This document shows, piece by piece, positions 43,031 through 53,370 of a stretch of DNA of 64,000 bases. Positions within the stretch are counted from its first letter, which is position 1. Every line of letters begins with the position of its first letter. Below the pieces are notes generated by a model, which saw only the letters and a list, made by a program, of their open reading frames with translations, did not search any database and was not told the DNA's origin. The DNA is from Emiliania huxleyi CCMP1516 (Eukaryota > Haptophyta > Isochrysidales > Noelaerhabdaceae). Location of the stretch: the NCBI RefSeq assembly GCF_000372725.1, contig NW_005201286.1, forward strand, positions 9,941-73,940, in the 5' to 3' direction. The translations under genes and the position numbers were made by a program.

Positions 43031-43171
43031 GAGGTTGAGGTGCGAGCCCTGGAGGCCCTGGGAATGGGGGGGTCACACAAAAACACAACCCCGCGGTTCA
43101 CAGCTAGATTCGAGTATCCCCCAAAAGATACATTTGAAATCTTCATTTGACTATAAAGATTAAAGATACAC

Positions 43172-43740
43172 TTGACTATGTTACACATTTCAAGCGGTGT
43201 ATCTTCGAAGTGTATCTTCGAAGTGTACGCGGTCCGTGAAGATACTCTCGTGGCCAATTGCACGGAGTACGATCTCCACGCGTTTCTCGCGCCGGGCGCC
43301 TCTGCCACCCACGCCTCCCTCCCCGAGCACGAGGCGCGTGCCTCCGCCTCCACCGAGGACGCGGCGGGCGGGACGATGGTGGCGGAGGTCGCCCTCTCGG
43401 CCGCGCTCCCCGACTACGCGGCCGTGCGCGAGGCGGTGGCGCAGCGGGGGGGGGCGGGCATGGCGGCGGAGGCATCGCCGCCCTCCGTCAGGCGATCACA
43501 GACGGCGCGGCGGTGGCATGGCGGGCGGAGGCTGCTCCCGACGCCAGTCTGGTGCGCGCCCTCCAACGGGCTCGGCTGGTGCGCGACGAGCATGTTGCGT
43601 TTGACGTGCGCGCTGCGGGCTGGGAGCGTCTCGACTGCCGCCGGGCTCGTAGGAGGCGGCGGCCGAGGCGGAGCGGCGCGAGCGGGCGCGGCTCGACCGA
43701 GAGAGGCGAGCAGCCGGCGCCCACCGCGCTAGCGACGCCT
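43172..43740 (+). CDS. Unrecognised coding-like segment with a frame break
   Basis: VSSKCIFEVYAVREDTLVAN and CTEYDLHAFLAPGASATHAS, then in a second frame GGIAALRQAITDGAAVAWRA and RARLVRDEHVAFDVRAAGWE, look like normal protein. The frame changes in a G-run at about 43447-43456. Upstream, tatcttcgaagtg is repeated in tandem (43200-43225). No family is known. Confidence 0.35.
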
Positions 43741-43764
43741 CCGTCTCTGCGCCGCCCTCCTCCT

Positions 43765-43860
43765 CCGCTTAGGCGGCTCCCGTGGTGTACCTGTGCTAGT
43801 GCCAGTGCGCGCCAGTCCCGTGCCTAGTGTCGTGCGAGGGAGTTTCTTTGTAAAATTCTT
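43765..43860 (+). repeat. Dispersed repeat family copy E
   Basis: It runs from cgcttaggcggctcccgtgg through gtgccagtgcgcgccagtcc to gcgagggagtttctttgtaa and aattctt. It is nearly identical to copy B at 12721. Confidence 0.85.
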
Positions 43861-45302
43861 TCTTTGCTTGCCCATCGGAGTTCCCTCGCGTTGCGAAAAT
43901 TCTTTGCCGCATCTCTAGTGACTTAGTTGCTCCGACCCCCCCGCCCCCCCCCCCTCTCCCCGGACCGAGGCGCGCGCAAGGCGCGAGACACACTGTCACC
44001 TCGAACACGTCGCGGCGCTCGCTTGCTTGCCGTCGCTGGCTGGGGTGGCTGGGCTTTGTCTGCCACCCACGCACCCCTTTGGAAACAGAGCAGTCCCCCC
44101 CCCCCCCGACCACCCGACCGAGCGATTTCTTGTCCTTTTTGTTTTGTTTTGTCGTCGCTGGCTGGTGGTGGCTGGGCTTAGTTTGGTAGAGAGAGAGATT
44201 TTTAGCAATACCAAACAGTTTTGTTGTAGTTTGTTTGCCACACACACGCACCCCTTTGGGGTCACAGCCCCCCCCCCCCCTCCCCTCCCCACGCACTACG
44301 ATTTATTTTCCTTGTTCTTTTCGGTTCTTGTTTTTAAAACGCGCGCGCATGCTATTTCTTTTAGTATGAATTCTTTCCGCCCGTACACTGTACCCCTAGG
44401 TTCATCTTGGCCTACTAGTAGATAAGTTAAAATGAAGAATTCTCAAAATACAAGCCACACTGGCACGACAAGTGTGTGTGTGTGTGTGCGGCGGGGAGCG
44501 AGGAACAGAGAGGAGGAGAGGGCTTATCCGAGGAGGAGGGTGGTGATGATGCATCGACGATAGGGGGAGGAACCGAGGTGGTGGGGATGGTGCAATCAGC
44601 CGAGGAAGGAGAAGAGGGAGGAGAGGGGAAAGGAGAGGACGCTGGGCACTTCGACTCTGCGCCATGGATGAGTGCGCAGCGCGAGGAGGCGATCGTGCAG
44701 GTTCAACATCTTTGGGGGTAGGGTGGACACGCTGACGAGGCGCAGAGCGCGCCATTGGTGCGGCGCCGCGCGGCCGCGAGGGGCCGTGGGAGGAGGCTAG
44801 CGGGTTGGAGGGCTCAAGGGGGAGGGAGCGGGGGCACCCACACACACACACACGCTGACGTGAGACGGTTAAAGAGTTACGATCCGGCGGAGTATTTCTT
44901 GCTCCGATCGAGTTACAAGAGGAGCTTGATGTTCAGCGAGATTTAAGGTGATACTCTCTGTGTACGAGTTGCGTCTCTATGCACTATGGTGGATCAGTGG
45001 TGGATTTTCACAATCATGCGATGGTGCAAACCGGAGTTTAGCGCTAGCACATCGTGTAGAGGGTGTCTGCACTCTATCATCATCACTCTTTTTTCACATG
45101 TACATGTACATGTTACATGTTCTCAACGTATGTGAATGCGGTGCAAGACGGCCTCGGGCTCTGTGTTACTATCTTCTTACCCGAGGATGCACATGTTGAG
45201 GTGGCCCCCTTTATGGCGGCGCTGGCCTAGCTTACCTTGGCGTGAGCTGCGGCCAGGGCGCACTCGCCCCCGATGGCATGCCCGCGAGAGTCTCAGAGCC
45301 GA

Positions 45303-45585
45303 GAGGTCCTCACAAGAGGTCCTCAATTGATGTTCCGAGAGGACCTCACAGCAGTCCATGAGGAGCTCAGTCTTTGACTCCGCTCCCACTTGCCCCCACT
45401 GGTAATAGTGCCAGTCTGACAAGGGTACTGCTCCAGCCGATCAAGGCCAACATGTAGGTTGATGTGCGTGACACCGACGACCCGTGTAGGTCCTCTGCTG
45501 CTCTTTGATTTATGCTGCCTCTGATCTGACTGTTCCGTGAGGACCTCTCTATCCGTGAGGACCTCTGTCCGTGAGGACCTCTTGT
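45303..45585. repeat. Cluster of near-palindromic GAGGTCCTC/GAGGACCTC words
   Basis: At least six copies of gaggtcctc or gaggacctc lie in two groups, 45303-45348 and 45536-45583, some with a constant ccgtgaggacctct frame. The word is a near-perfect palindrome, so both strands carry it. Confidence 0.7.
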
Positions 45586-45951
45586 CACTCCCCGCGTAGA
45601 GTCGCGGCCGGACCTCAGGCCACTGCTCAGACCGAGGTAGACCGAAGGCTCGGTAGCCGATTTCCCCCTTCAATATCCAGCCGTCAAACAGACAGGGCAG
45701 GCCAGTTGGCTCTGCTGCTCTTACTAGATATCAACACGGAGGAAGTGTGCGGTTGTATACCTCATCAGCACTGAAATTGCTACTCGTTCGCCTTTGACTC
45801 TGTTTCCACCCTCCATCCTCGCACCCCGTCCACTGCTCCAATTTCTCAGTGATGGCAGTGATGTTTCCCTCTCGCATTGAGTCCTCCACCACCTCTGAGG
45901 GGAATAATCCTCCACCCGCCTTTTCCCACTTGCCCTCCGGGGTAGTCCCTT

Positions 45952-45953
<2 letters not shown>

Positions 45954-45991
<38 letters not shown>
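45954..45991. repeat. (CA)n microsatellite
   Basis: Eighteen to nineteen ca units, about 120 bases upstream of the glutamine synthetase start. Confidence 0.95.
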
Positions 45992-45994
<3 letters not shown>

Positions 45995-46112
45995 CGCACG
46001 CACGTCGCGGCGATGAATTCTTTTTGCGCGTACCCCCAGCCGGTTCATCTTCGCGCTCTGGCATCTCTTGCCGCAAAACACGCAATTCGCGGATCATTCA
46101 TCCTCCGCCGTC

Positions 46113-49100
46113 ATGCACCGCCGCGCTCTCTCGCGCGTCGCCGCCTCTTCGCGGCCGCGACTGCTCTCGCGCCACCTCTTGAGGCGGATGAGCACTGCCG
46201 CGGCCGAGATTGCCGAGCGAGGCGCCGCCGCCGGCCTCAAGTTCTACCAGTTCTCCTTCGTCGACCTCTTTGGTGTGCAGCGAAGCAAGCTCGTGCCAGC
46301 CTCTCGCGTCGCGGAGATTGCAGAGGGTGGCGCGGGCTTCGCAGGCTTCGCAGCGCACCTCGACATGGACCCGACGATGGGCGATCTGCTCGCCGTTCCG
46401 GACGCAGCGACGCTCACGCCGCTGCCGTGGCAGCCCGAGGTCGGCTGGCTCAGCTGCAACCTTGTGCACGAGGACACGGAGCTCGCCCACGGCCCTCGCA
46501 ACGTGCTGCGCAGCGTGCAGGCCAAGCCAGCAGTAGTACCTAGTAGGTGATCTGAGCAGCAATAGTAGGCGACCTGAGCTGCACAGATCGGACCACTATC
46601 CACGCCCAAGTGACTGGCGGCAGGAAACGTGGCTTCAACCCGCACAGGGACCGGGGAGACGGGACACGCACGCACTGAGACAGAGAGTGAGCGGCGAGAA
46701 CAGGAGAGCACGCATCATACTCAAGACTACTTACCCTGTATCAATTTACCCTGTATCAATTCCTGTATGAACTACGGCTGCGCAGGCCAAGCGGCCGAGC
46801 GTGACTCTCGAGCTCACTGACCATGAGTCGATCTGAGTCCCTGTCGTGCCCACGTGCCGTTAACCAGTATGAGCTCCTCTCGGTGCAGGCCAGGCTGGCC
46901 GAGCACGGCGTGGCGCTCAAGACGGGCGTAGAGTGCGAGTTCTTCCTCCTCGACGGCAGCGCGCCCGCCGCCCGCCCGGCGCTCTCCGACCCGCTCGACG
47001 TGCAGGCGAAGCCGTGGTATGACGCGGGCGATCTCGGGTGATCTCGGGTATTCTCGGGTATTCTCGGGCAATCTCGGGCAATCTCGGGCGATCTCGGGCA
47101 ATCTAGGATGACCTCGGGTGATCTCGGGTGATCTCGGGTGATCTCGGGTGATCTCGGGTGACCTCGGGTGATCTCGACGTGCAGGCGAAGCCGTGCTATG
47201 ACGCGCACGCGCTCATGCGCCGGTACGAGCTCATCACCCCATGTCTCCCCATGTCTCCCCATATCTCCCCGTATCTCCCCGTACCTCCCCGTACCTCCCC
47301 GTACCTCCCCATATCTCCCCGTATCTCCCCATATCTCCCCGTACCTCCCCATATCTCCCCGCAGGTACGAGCTCATCTCGACGCTGGTGAGCCACATGGA
47401 GCAACTCGGCTGGGGCCCGTACCAGGCGGACCACGAGGACGCCAACGGCCCCGACCGCGACCGATGCGGAGGGTCCTCCGTGCGCGCGCGTGGCACTGAG
47501 CAGTGCCGACCCTTCCGAACAGGCCAGTTCGAGATCAACTGGGACTTTGACGACGCCCTGGCGAGAGTGCCCGAGAGACCCGAGATTGCCCGAGATTACG
47601 AGAGATGACTCGAGATTGCCCGAGATGACCCGAGATTGCCCGAGATTGCCCGAGGTTGCTTCGACGACGCCCCCGTGACCGCCGACCGCGTTGTGCTGCG
47701 CGAGCGGTCAAGTTGGCTCGAGCGAACTCATGCACTCACAGGTGACCGCCGACCGCGTGGTGCTCTTCAAGTACATGGTGCGCTCGCTGGCCGAGCGGGC
47801 CGGCCTCCGCGCGACGTTTATGCCAAAGCCCTTCGCGTCGCTGACCGGCTCCGGCTGCCACGCACACGTCTCGCTGCACGAGCCGGGCACGGGCAAGAAC
47901 CTTTGCCAGGGCGGCGCGCCCGAGGCGCACCTCGGCCTCACCCTCGGCCTCACCTCGGCCTCACCTCGGCCTCACCTCGGCCTCACCTCGGCCTCACCTC
48001 GGCCTCACCTCGGCCTCACCTCGGCCTCACCTCGGCCTCACCTCGGCCTCACCTCGGCCTCACCTCGGCCTCACCTCGGCGATTTCTCGGCGATTTCTCG
48101 GCTATGCCTCGGCTATGCCTCGGCTATGCCTCGGCTATACCTCGGTTGCACCTCGGCTGTATCTCGGCTATACCTCGGCGATACCTCGCCTATATCTCCC
48201 CCCCTCGAGATGCACGGGCTATCACCGCTGGCGCTCTCCTTCACCGCCGGCCTGCTCGCCCACGCGCCGGCGCTCACGGCGCTCACCAACCCGACCGTCA
48301 ACTCGTACAAGGTAAGCCTCGGGCAACCTCGGGCAATCTCGGGCCCATCTCGGCCCATCTCGGTCCCATCTCAAGCCACCAACCCAACCCTCGGCTCGTC
48401 CAAGCGGCTGGGCGCGCGCATGACTTCTTCGGGGGCGACGTGGTGCACTGACAGCCGTGATTAGCCGAGAGTAGCCGAGAGTAGCCGAGAGTAGCCGAGA
48501 GTAGCCGAGAGTAGCCGAGAGTAGCCGAGAGTAGCCGAGAGTAGCCGAGAGTAGCCGAGAGTAGCCGAGAGTAGCCGAGAGCACATGTGCATGTGCTGTG
48601 TGACTACTCCGCGTGGGGGGTCCCCTACCCCCGGTATAGCCGAACCCATTTCTACCCTGCCAAGAGTCGAGGTCCTCTGTCGGTCCGGGGACCCGCATGA
48701 CAGGGTCACACATGCATTGGCAGGTCGCCGACGGCCGCCACGTGGGCGGGGAACAACCGCACCGCAGCCCTAGAGGCGGAAGACGCATTCTCGTGCTCCG
48801 AGTAGCGCTCGAGAGGACACGGACTCCGCCGTATTCACTGTCCTCGCACCCCTCGTACTCACGCGGTGCTCTGAAGACACTGCACAATACCGTACTCCCG
48901 CCCCGAGGCTGGCGCCTTCAGCACGGTAGGCACCGCGCTTATCCGCGTCCCCGACGAGCACCGCATGGAGCTGCGGCTCGACACGGACAGGAGCGCGAAG
49001 CCGAACCCACCGACTCACCAGCCGACAGTGGGCTACCTCCCAATAGGCTGGCCGACATGAGCGCCAATCCGTACCTGATGGCGGCCGCCATCGGCGCGGC

Positions 49101-49754
49101 CGGCCTCGACGGCCTGCGAGCGCGGAGTGTGCCGCCGCCGCCGACGGATCGCAAGCCTAGACTACCCGAGATTACCCGAGATTACCCGAGATTACCCGAG
49201 AGTACCCGAGATTGCCCGAGATTGGCCGAGACTACCCGAGATTACCCGACGGACCACACGCCTAGAGTTACCCGAGATTGCCCGAGATTACCCGAGATTG
49301 CCCGAGATTACCCGAGCCTCCCTGGTGTGCAGGACCGCAACATGTACGACGCCTCCGATCCGGTCGTCGCCGCCGCCATCAAGGCCGCCGCCCCCCCTTC
49401 TCCCCCCCGCCACTCATCACTCACCCACAGCCACAGTTGCATTACACTTCTGCATTTTGCATTCACACGTGCATGACATGATTTACTGCGGTGCCCCTCT
49501 GTCGCGAGGGCTGCCCGGCCCTTGCCCCACCACCTTGCGCGTGTGGAAGAGTTGACCTTGCCCCACCTCAGGCCTCCCCGCCGCTGCCGAGCAACCTGGC
49601 CGGCGCGCTCGAGGCGCTCGATGCCTCGAGCCCGCTCCGGTCGGGCCTGGGCGACGCTTTCGTGGACAGCTACCTCAAGTTGCGCCGGGCGCACTGGGCC
49701 GAGTACATGGCGCAGCTCACGCCGTGGGAGCTGGAGACGTATCTCGACGCCTAG
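46113..49754 (+). CDS. glnT: Glutamine synthetase, GlnT/type-III-like, thirteen exons
   Basis: Exons: 46113-46520, 46889-47005, 47185-47222, 47365-47447, 47523-47560, 47742-47924, 48210-48311, 48405-48442, 48724-48758, 48930-48975, 49047-49119, 49333-49383, 49572-49754. They sum to 1395 nt, 464 residues, and every phase closes. The Arg-rich leader (MHRRALSRVAASSRPRLLSR) suggests mitochondrial or plastid import. Family motifs in order are FSFVDLFGVQRSKLVPASRV, KTGVECEFFLLDG, HEDANGQFEINWDFDDA, TGSGCHAHVSLHEPGTGKN, NPTVNSYKRLGARMTSSGAT, TWAGNNRTALIRVPDEHRME and LADMSANPYLMAAAIGAAGL. It would make glutamine, or a gamma-glutamyl amide, from glutamate with ATP. At least eight introns use a GC donor. 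The end of exon 11 is the least certain junction. Confidence 0.88.
46994..47205 (+). repeat. 33-bp exon duplication bounding glutamine synthetase intron 2
   Basis: ctcgacgtgcaggcgaagcc and the next 13 bases occur at 46994-47026 and 47173-47205 with one mismatch. The spacing of 179 equals the intron (47006-47184). Between them are about a dozen gatctcgggt-type units. Confidence 0.92.
47223..47377 (+). repeat. 13-bp exon duplication and tctccccgta minisatellite, intron 3
   Basis: gtacgagctcatc occurs at 47223 and 47365, 142 apart, the exact intron length. About twelve units of tctccccatg, tctccccata or tctccccgta fill the intron. Confidence 0.92.
47925..48209 (+). repeat. ctcggcctca minisatellite, intron 6
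   Basis: About fourteen units of cctcacctcgg grade into ctatgcctcgg and tatacctcgg units across a GC-AG intron. Confidence 0.9.
48464..48580 (+). repeat. agtagccgag minisatellite, intron 8
   Basis: About eleven identical 10-bp units (agtagccgag) lie within intron 8 (48443-48723). Confidence 0.93.
48769..48929 (+). repeat. Introner-like element copy 3 (glutamine synthetase intron 9)
   Basis: It starts cctagaggcggaagacgcat, shares agcgctcgagaggacacgga, acccctcgtactcacgcggt and taccgtactcccgccccgag with the copies at 38289 and 41477, and ends at the GGTAG acceptor. The family thus forms nearly the whole intron in unrelated genes. Confidence 0.87.
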
Positions 49755-49990
49755 AGCGATCTCGGGTGATCTCGAGTGATCTCGATCTCGGCGTCGCTGG
49801 GGGACGACCGCTCACTTAAGTATAAAAGACACGCGCCGGCAGTCCAGACCCCAACGCGTACAATTGCTACGGTAGAGGGCGTCAACCGTCATGTACTCTT
49901 CTTGGTTTGTTTCAAATAAAAAGACCGCCACATACACTGAAAAAGACGCCCCCCGCCCCCCCCCCCCCTCTTACCGTATATCATGTATCA

Positions 49991-50421
49991 TGTATCGCGC
50001 CTTGCAGGGGGGGGCGCGGAAAAGAGGAACCTCTTAAGCGCCATCGCCATGGTGCTGCAACGAATCGTTGGCAACGTGCAAGCAGCGCCGAGCGACGACG
50101 ACTTACTTACCGCCTCCCGGTTCTCCCCCTCGGCACTGGCGAGGTACTTCCAGCCTGCTGTGGGAACAGCTGAGGAGACGCAGTCTCGCCGAGGCTCGCC
50201 CCAGGTTGACTCGGCCAGACAAAAACCCCGAGACTCGGCACACCTCGCAGTCTCGCCAGCCTCGGCAACCTTGTTGTGTCTCGCGCCTTGCGGGGGGGGG
50301 GAGCGGAAAGGAGGAACCTCTTCCCAAGAGCACCACTCTTGGAGCGCCGCCACTACCACCCAGAGCGCTGCAAGCAGCGCCGGGCAATGACGGCTTACCG
50401 CCCACCCAGCCCCCCCTCGGC
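49991..50421 (+). repeat. Direct repeat pair of about 145 bp
   Basis: Copies at about 49991-50132 and 50275-50421 share tcgcgccttgcgggggg, gaggaacctctt, the gcaagcagcgccg block and a following cccctcggca block. Identity is perhaps three quarters. No frame is conserved across both. Confidence 0.7.
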
Positions 50422-50461
50422 ACACCCCGGCAGCCAATGTGTGACGGCTCGAACCCGCTAA

Positions 50462-50483
50462 GCCATCCCGCAAGCGGGATGGC
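50462..50483 (+). other. Perfect 22-bp hairpin
   Basis: gccatcccgc aa gcgggatggc. It is followed by another cccgcaagcggg (50503-50514), so the same loop stem is used twice. The function is unknown. Confidence 0.7.
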
Positions 50484-51192
50484 CCGCCACTCGAACCCGC
50501 AAGCGGGCGTACGAACCGCGAGCGGCTCACACTCGTGACACGCAGGCGTCCGCCAGACGGCGCCGGGGAAGAGGAACTACGGCAAGAACCGCACACCACC
50601 CGCTGACGAGCGCTCGCGGAACTGGTCCGCGGCGCCCGCCAGGGGCGTGCGCGAGACAGGGCTCGGAGCCCTTTTCTGTGAGCAGGGATTCCCTCCCGGC
50701 GGGGGTTGTGGCGGAGAGCCGGCATGGGAATCGCCGGCCCCCACCCAGGGGGTGCCCCTGCCAGGCGCCGCAAGCGGTGCCCGACCGGGGCGGGTGCCCC
50801 CACCCCGAGGGGTGGGGGCGGGGGCGGGGCCCAACGTGATTCGGCCTATCGCCTCGGCAAGGTCCTCGGTGCGATTCTCCACGGTGTCGTCGAGCGAAAG
50901 CGCGGTAGCCGCGGAGGTGATGACGTCGACATCGGTGGAATCGGCTGGGTCAACGTCAATGTCGATAGCTCTTTCACGCCGGATCCCCTTGTTGTCTCCG
51001 ATGTGTCGCGCCTGCGCGCTCGGCGTGTATGAAATCCATATCACCCCCTGCTCCACGATGGGAGCTTTAGGCGACGAGGGCGGGGCGCTCGCGGTTCGCG
51101 AATCCGCTGTGTTATTTTTGACGACTCGAACCCGAAGCTTCCCCGTGCGCGGCCCCGGCCTCGACCTCCTTTTGCCAGTCCCGTGGGAAGCC

Positions 51193-52119
51193 ATGCTGAT
51201 CGGCGACTTGCCGCTCGTGCTCCTCGAGCATATTTTGCTGAGCCTCAGCGCCGCGGAGCTGGCCCGCGTGGTGACGGCGGGTCGTTGCTTCCGCGACGCA
51301 TTGCCTGGCGTCGTGCAATTCCAAGCGACGCAACTCGGCGTGCTACTCCCTGGAACACGCGCTTCGCTAACGCGCTGGCTCAAGCGCATCACGGGTGAGG
51401 TGGTGCGCGTGCACGCCCTGCTCCTCGAGCTGCGCGAGCTCGCAGTACTGCATGAAGGGCGTACAATGCACGAAGACGAGCTGCGCCGGATGCATGTCAC
51501 TGTGATTGACGCCCAGATGCCAGCTCTCTTGCAGCTGGTGAGCTCAGCGCCGGGCGAGGGTGGCGCTACAAGGGCAGGGCAAATAGTGGTGCTCTCGCTC
51601 CTGGGGAAACGGGCGCGTCCACAGCAGCTCACCGCGTTCGTAGCGGCATGCGTTCGATGGATCATGGCGGAAAGCACCTTGTACTACAGTATCCACAATT
51701 ACGTAGACACAGGAGCCGCACAAGCGTCCGTGGCGATCCTGCTCAAAGTCCCCGCCGAGGCCATCGTCCCCTTCGCGCCGGCCTTGGCGGCGCTCCTCGA
51801 TCAGGCCGAAGTGGATGCGCCCGCGAAAGCTGGCCGAAGTCTGTTCACCGAGTCGATTATGGTCATGCTCTCCAAGCTCCCTCCGAGCGCGCTCGTGCCA
51901 CACGCCGCCTCCCTGCCGCGCTGGCTCAGCCGGCCACCGCAGGTCTGGGAGGGGCAGGCGGCCATCCTCCGCCCATGCCTCACCGCGCTCATGAAGCTGC
52001 CGCCCGAGATGCTCGTCGAGCACCTGCCCGCGCTTGAGCGGCCGCGCTGGCCGCCGTCAAAGCTGCTGATCAACAAGGTGCGCCGCGCCACCGGACGACC
52101 GCGGGTCTCTTGGGATTGA
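51193..52119 (+). CDS. F-box-like protein
   Basis: The frame is open from far upstream, but the recognisable part starts at the ATG 51193: MLIGDLPLVLLEHILLSLSA, then AELARVVTAGRCFRDALPG, a good F-box match (LP-x-L-L-x-HIL-x-LSA-x-x-L-A-R-x-x-x-x-C-R-x-F-R-D). The rest is helical (WLKRITGEVVRVHALLLELR, FVAACVRWIMAESTLYYSIH, ILLKVPAEAIVPFAPALAAL, LTALMKLPPEMLVEHLPALE), possibly HEAT-like. It has about 308 residues. The likely role is substrate adaptor of an SCF ligase. The 540 bases upstream in the same frame are low-complexity and may be 5' UTR. Confidence 0.6.
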   Translation: MLIGDLPLVLLEHILLSLSAAELARVVTAGRCFRDALPGVVQFQATQLGVLLPGTRASLTRWLKRITGEVVRVHALLLELRELAVLHEGRTMHEDELRRMHVTVIDAQMPALLQLVSSAPGEGGATRAGQIVVLSLLGKRARPQQLTAFVAACVRWIMAESTLYYSIHNYVDTGAAQASVAILLKVPAEAIVPFAPALAALLDQAEVDAPAKAGRSLFTESIMVMLSKLPPSALVPHAASLPRWLSRPPQVWEGQAAILRPCLTALMKLPPEMLVEHLPALERPRWPPSKLLINKVRRATGRPRVSWD

Positions 52120-52518
52120 CCAATCACCGCCTGCAAAGGACGCGATGGCAACCCGCCGCAACGTACGTGATTTTTCGTCTTCCGGGCGGCGATGAGCGGG
52201 GTTGAACACTAAGGAGGCTTCGTCCTTTATGGTCCGACGGTGGTGTGATGCCGTTGTACACCACTAGCACGGGGCCAGCGGTGTCCCCATTGAAACTCTG
52301 CGCAGACACCCCGTCTGCGTTGAAGTGCAGGCGCGTGCATGGGGCGACCGCTCGGCCCAACCGCTCCTTCCATTAGAGGGCGCCGCGCCGATGTTGCCAG
52401 ATCTCTTACACCGCATGTAGAAGAAGAGGTCGATCTCCTCAGCCAGCCTCGGGGTCCTCGCCGGCATCAAGCGCCGCGTCCTGCTTGCGGAGTGAGAGCT
52501 GCTTGAAGGGCATAATTA

Positions 52519-52646
52519 GAATTTACAACAAAACTCCCTCGCACGACACTGGGGACTGGGCACGGGACTGGCGCGCACTGGCACTAACACAGGTACACCA
52601 CGGGAGCCGCCTAAGCGACTCCTGCGAGGGCGGCGAGGCACTTAGC
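52519..52646 (-). repeat. Dispersed repeat family copy F (inverted)
   Basis: Read on the minus strand it runs gtgcctcgccgccctcgcag, then gagtcgcttaggcggctccc, gtggtgtacctgtgttagtg, the common core, and gagggagttttgttgtaaat. It matches copy B including its 5' gcctcgccaccctcgcagga part, which sets the left limit of the family. Confidence 0.85.
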
Positions 52647-52756
52647 ACGTATTTAGAATAACACGTGGGGTGCGGCGAGGTGCATGCACACTGCGAGCAC
52701 ATGGCGAGGAGAAGATCCAGCCCTCCGGGTCGGGTCGGGTGGGAGAGGCAGAGGGG

Positions 52757-53370
52757 CTTAGGGGGGCCCTAGGGAGGGCCGGATTTTTTTAACCTTTTAA
52801 GAAATGAGGAGATTGGGGGCTTAAATTGCCATTTAAGAAAATGCAGGCACGGGGGGTCACTATTTTAAGACCGTGGTTAAGAAAATCCTTAGGGGACCCC
52901 TAGGCTTAAAAGGGTGGGCCCTGGGGCGCCTGCGGCTTAAACGGCTTAAAACTTGCCTAGGCAAGTTTTAAGAGCTGCTGGGCCGCCGATTCCTTAAACG
53001 GTCTTAAACGGTCAAACGACTCGGCAGCCTCCCCGCGCCCTTAAACGCGATCACACCATGAATGGTCTATACTCAAAACTTGCCGACGGGCGGCAAAAGC
53101 TCTTCGCTCGGCCCCGAGAGCGCTTCGCTCTCTGCCGCCCGCCCGCCCGCTCGCTCGCCCGCCCGCCCGCCAGCCTCCCCGCGCTTAAACGCTCTAAATG
53201 GCTCAAATGGCTCAGGTTGGGCGCGGTGTGCGATTCTCTTAAATGGTCTCTTAAATGGGAGCGGCAGCATGGGCCCAATCTCTTAAACGCACCGAGGCGG
53301 CTCTGGAGCCGCCAATCTCTTAAAAGGTCTTAAAAAAATCCGGCCCTCAGAACCCTAGGGGTCCCCTAAG
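52757..53370. mobile_element. 614-bp terminal-inverted-repeat element (MITE-like)
   Basis: The left end (cttaggggggccctagggag, then ggccggatttttttaacctt and ttaaga) is the imperfect reverse complement of the right end (tcttaaaaggtcttaaaaaa, atccggccct, ccctaggggtcccctaag), about 50 bp each. The inside is unusually rich in cttaaa/tttaag words and holds a 28-bp perfect palindrome at 52945-52972. No transposase frame exists. A clear target-site duplication was not found. It is most likely a non-autonomous DNA transposon or fold-back element. Confidence 0.7.

Larger units (their letters stand above)
43861..46112. other. Gene-free stretch with simple repeats
   Basis: No gene is supported. Two similar blocks of about 170 bases (44035-44110 and 44155-44280) share tggctgggctt, gccacccacgcacccctttg-like and C-run segments. 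Short (gt)n at 44470-44490, (ac)n at 44837-44853 and tacatgtacatg at 45099-45116 are present. A GAGGACCTC cluster is listed separately. Confidence 0.5.

Noticed and set aside
50577-51677. Long minus-strand frame overlapping the F-box gene
   Set aside because: The part antisense to the F-box exon is a shadow. The rest (ERAIDIDVDPADSTDVDVIT) is protein-like but isolated and without family or signals.
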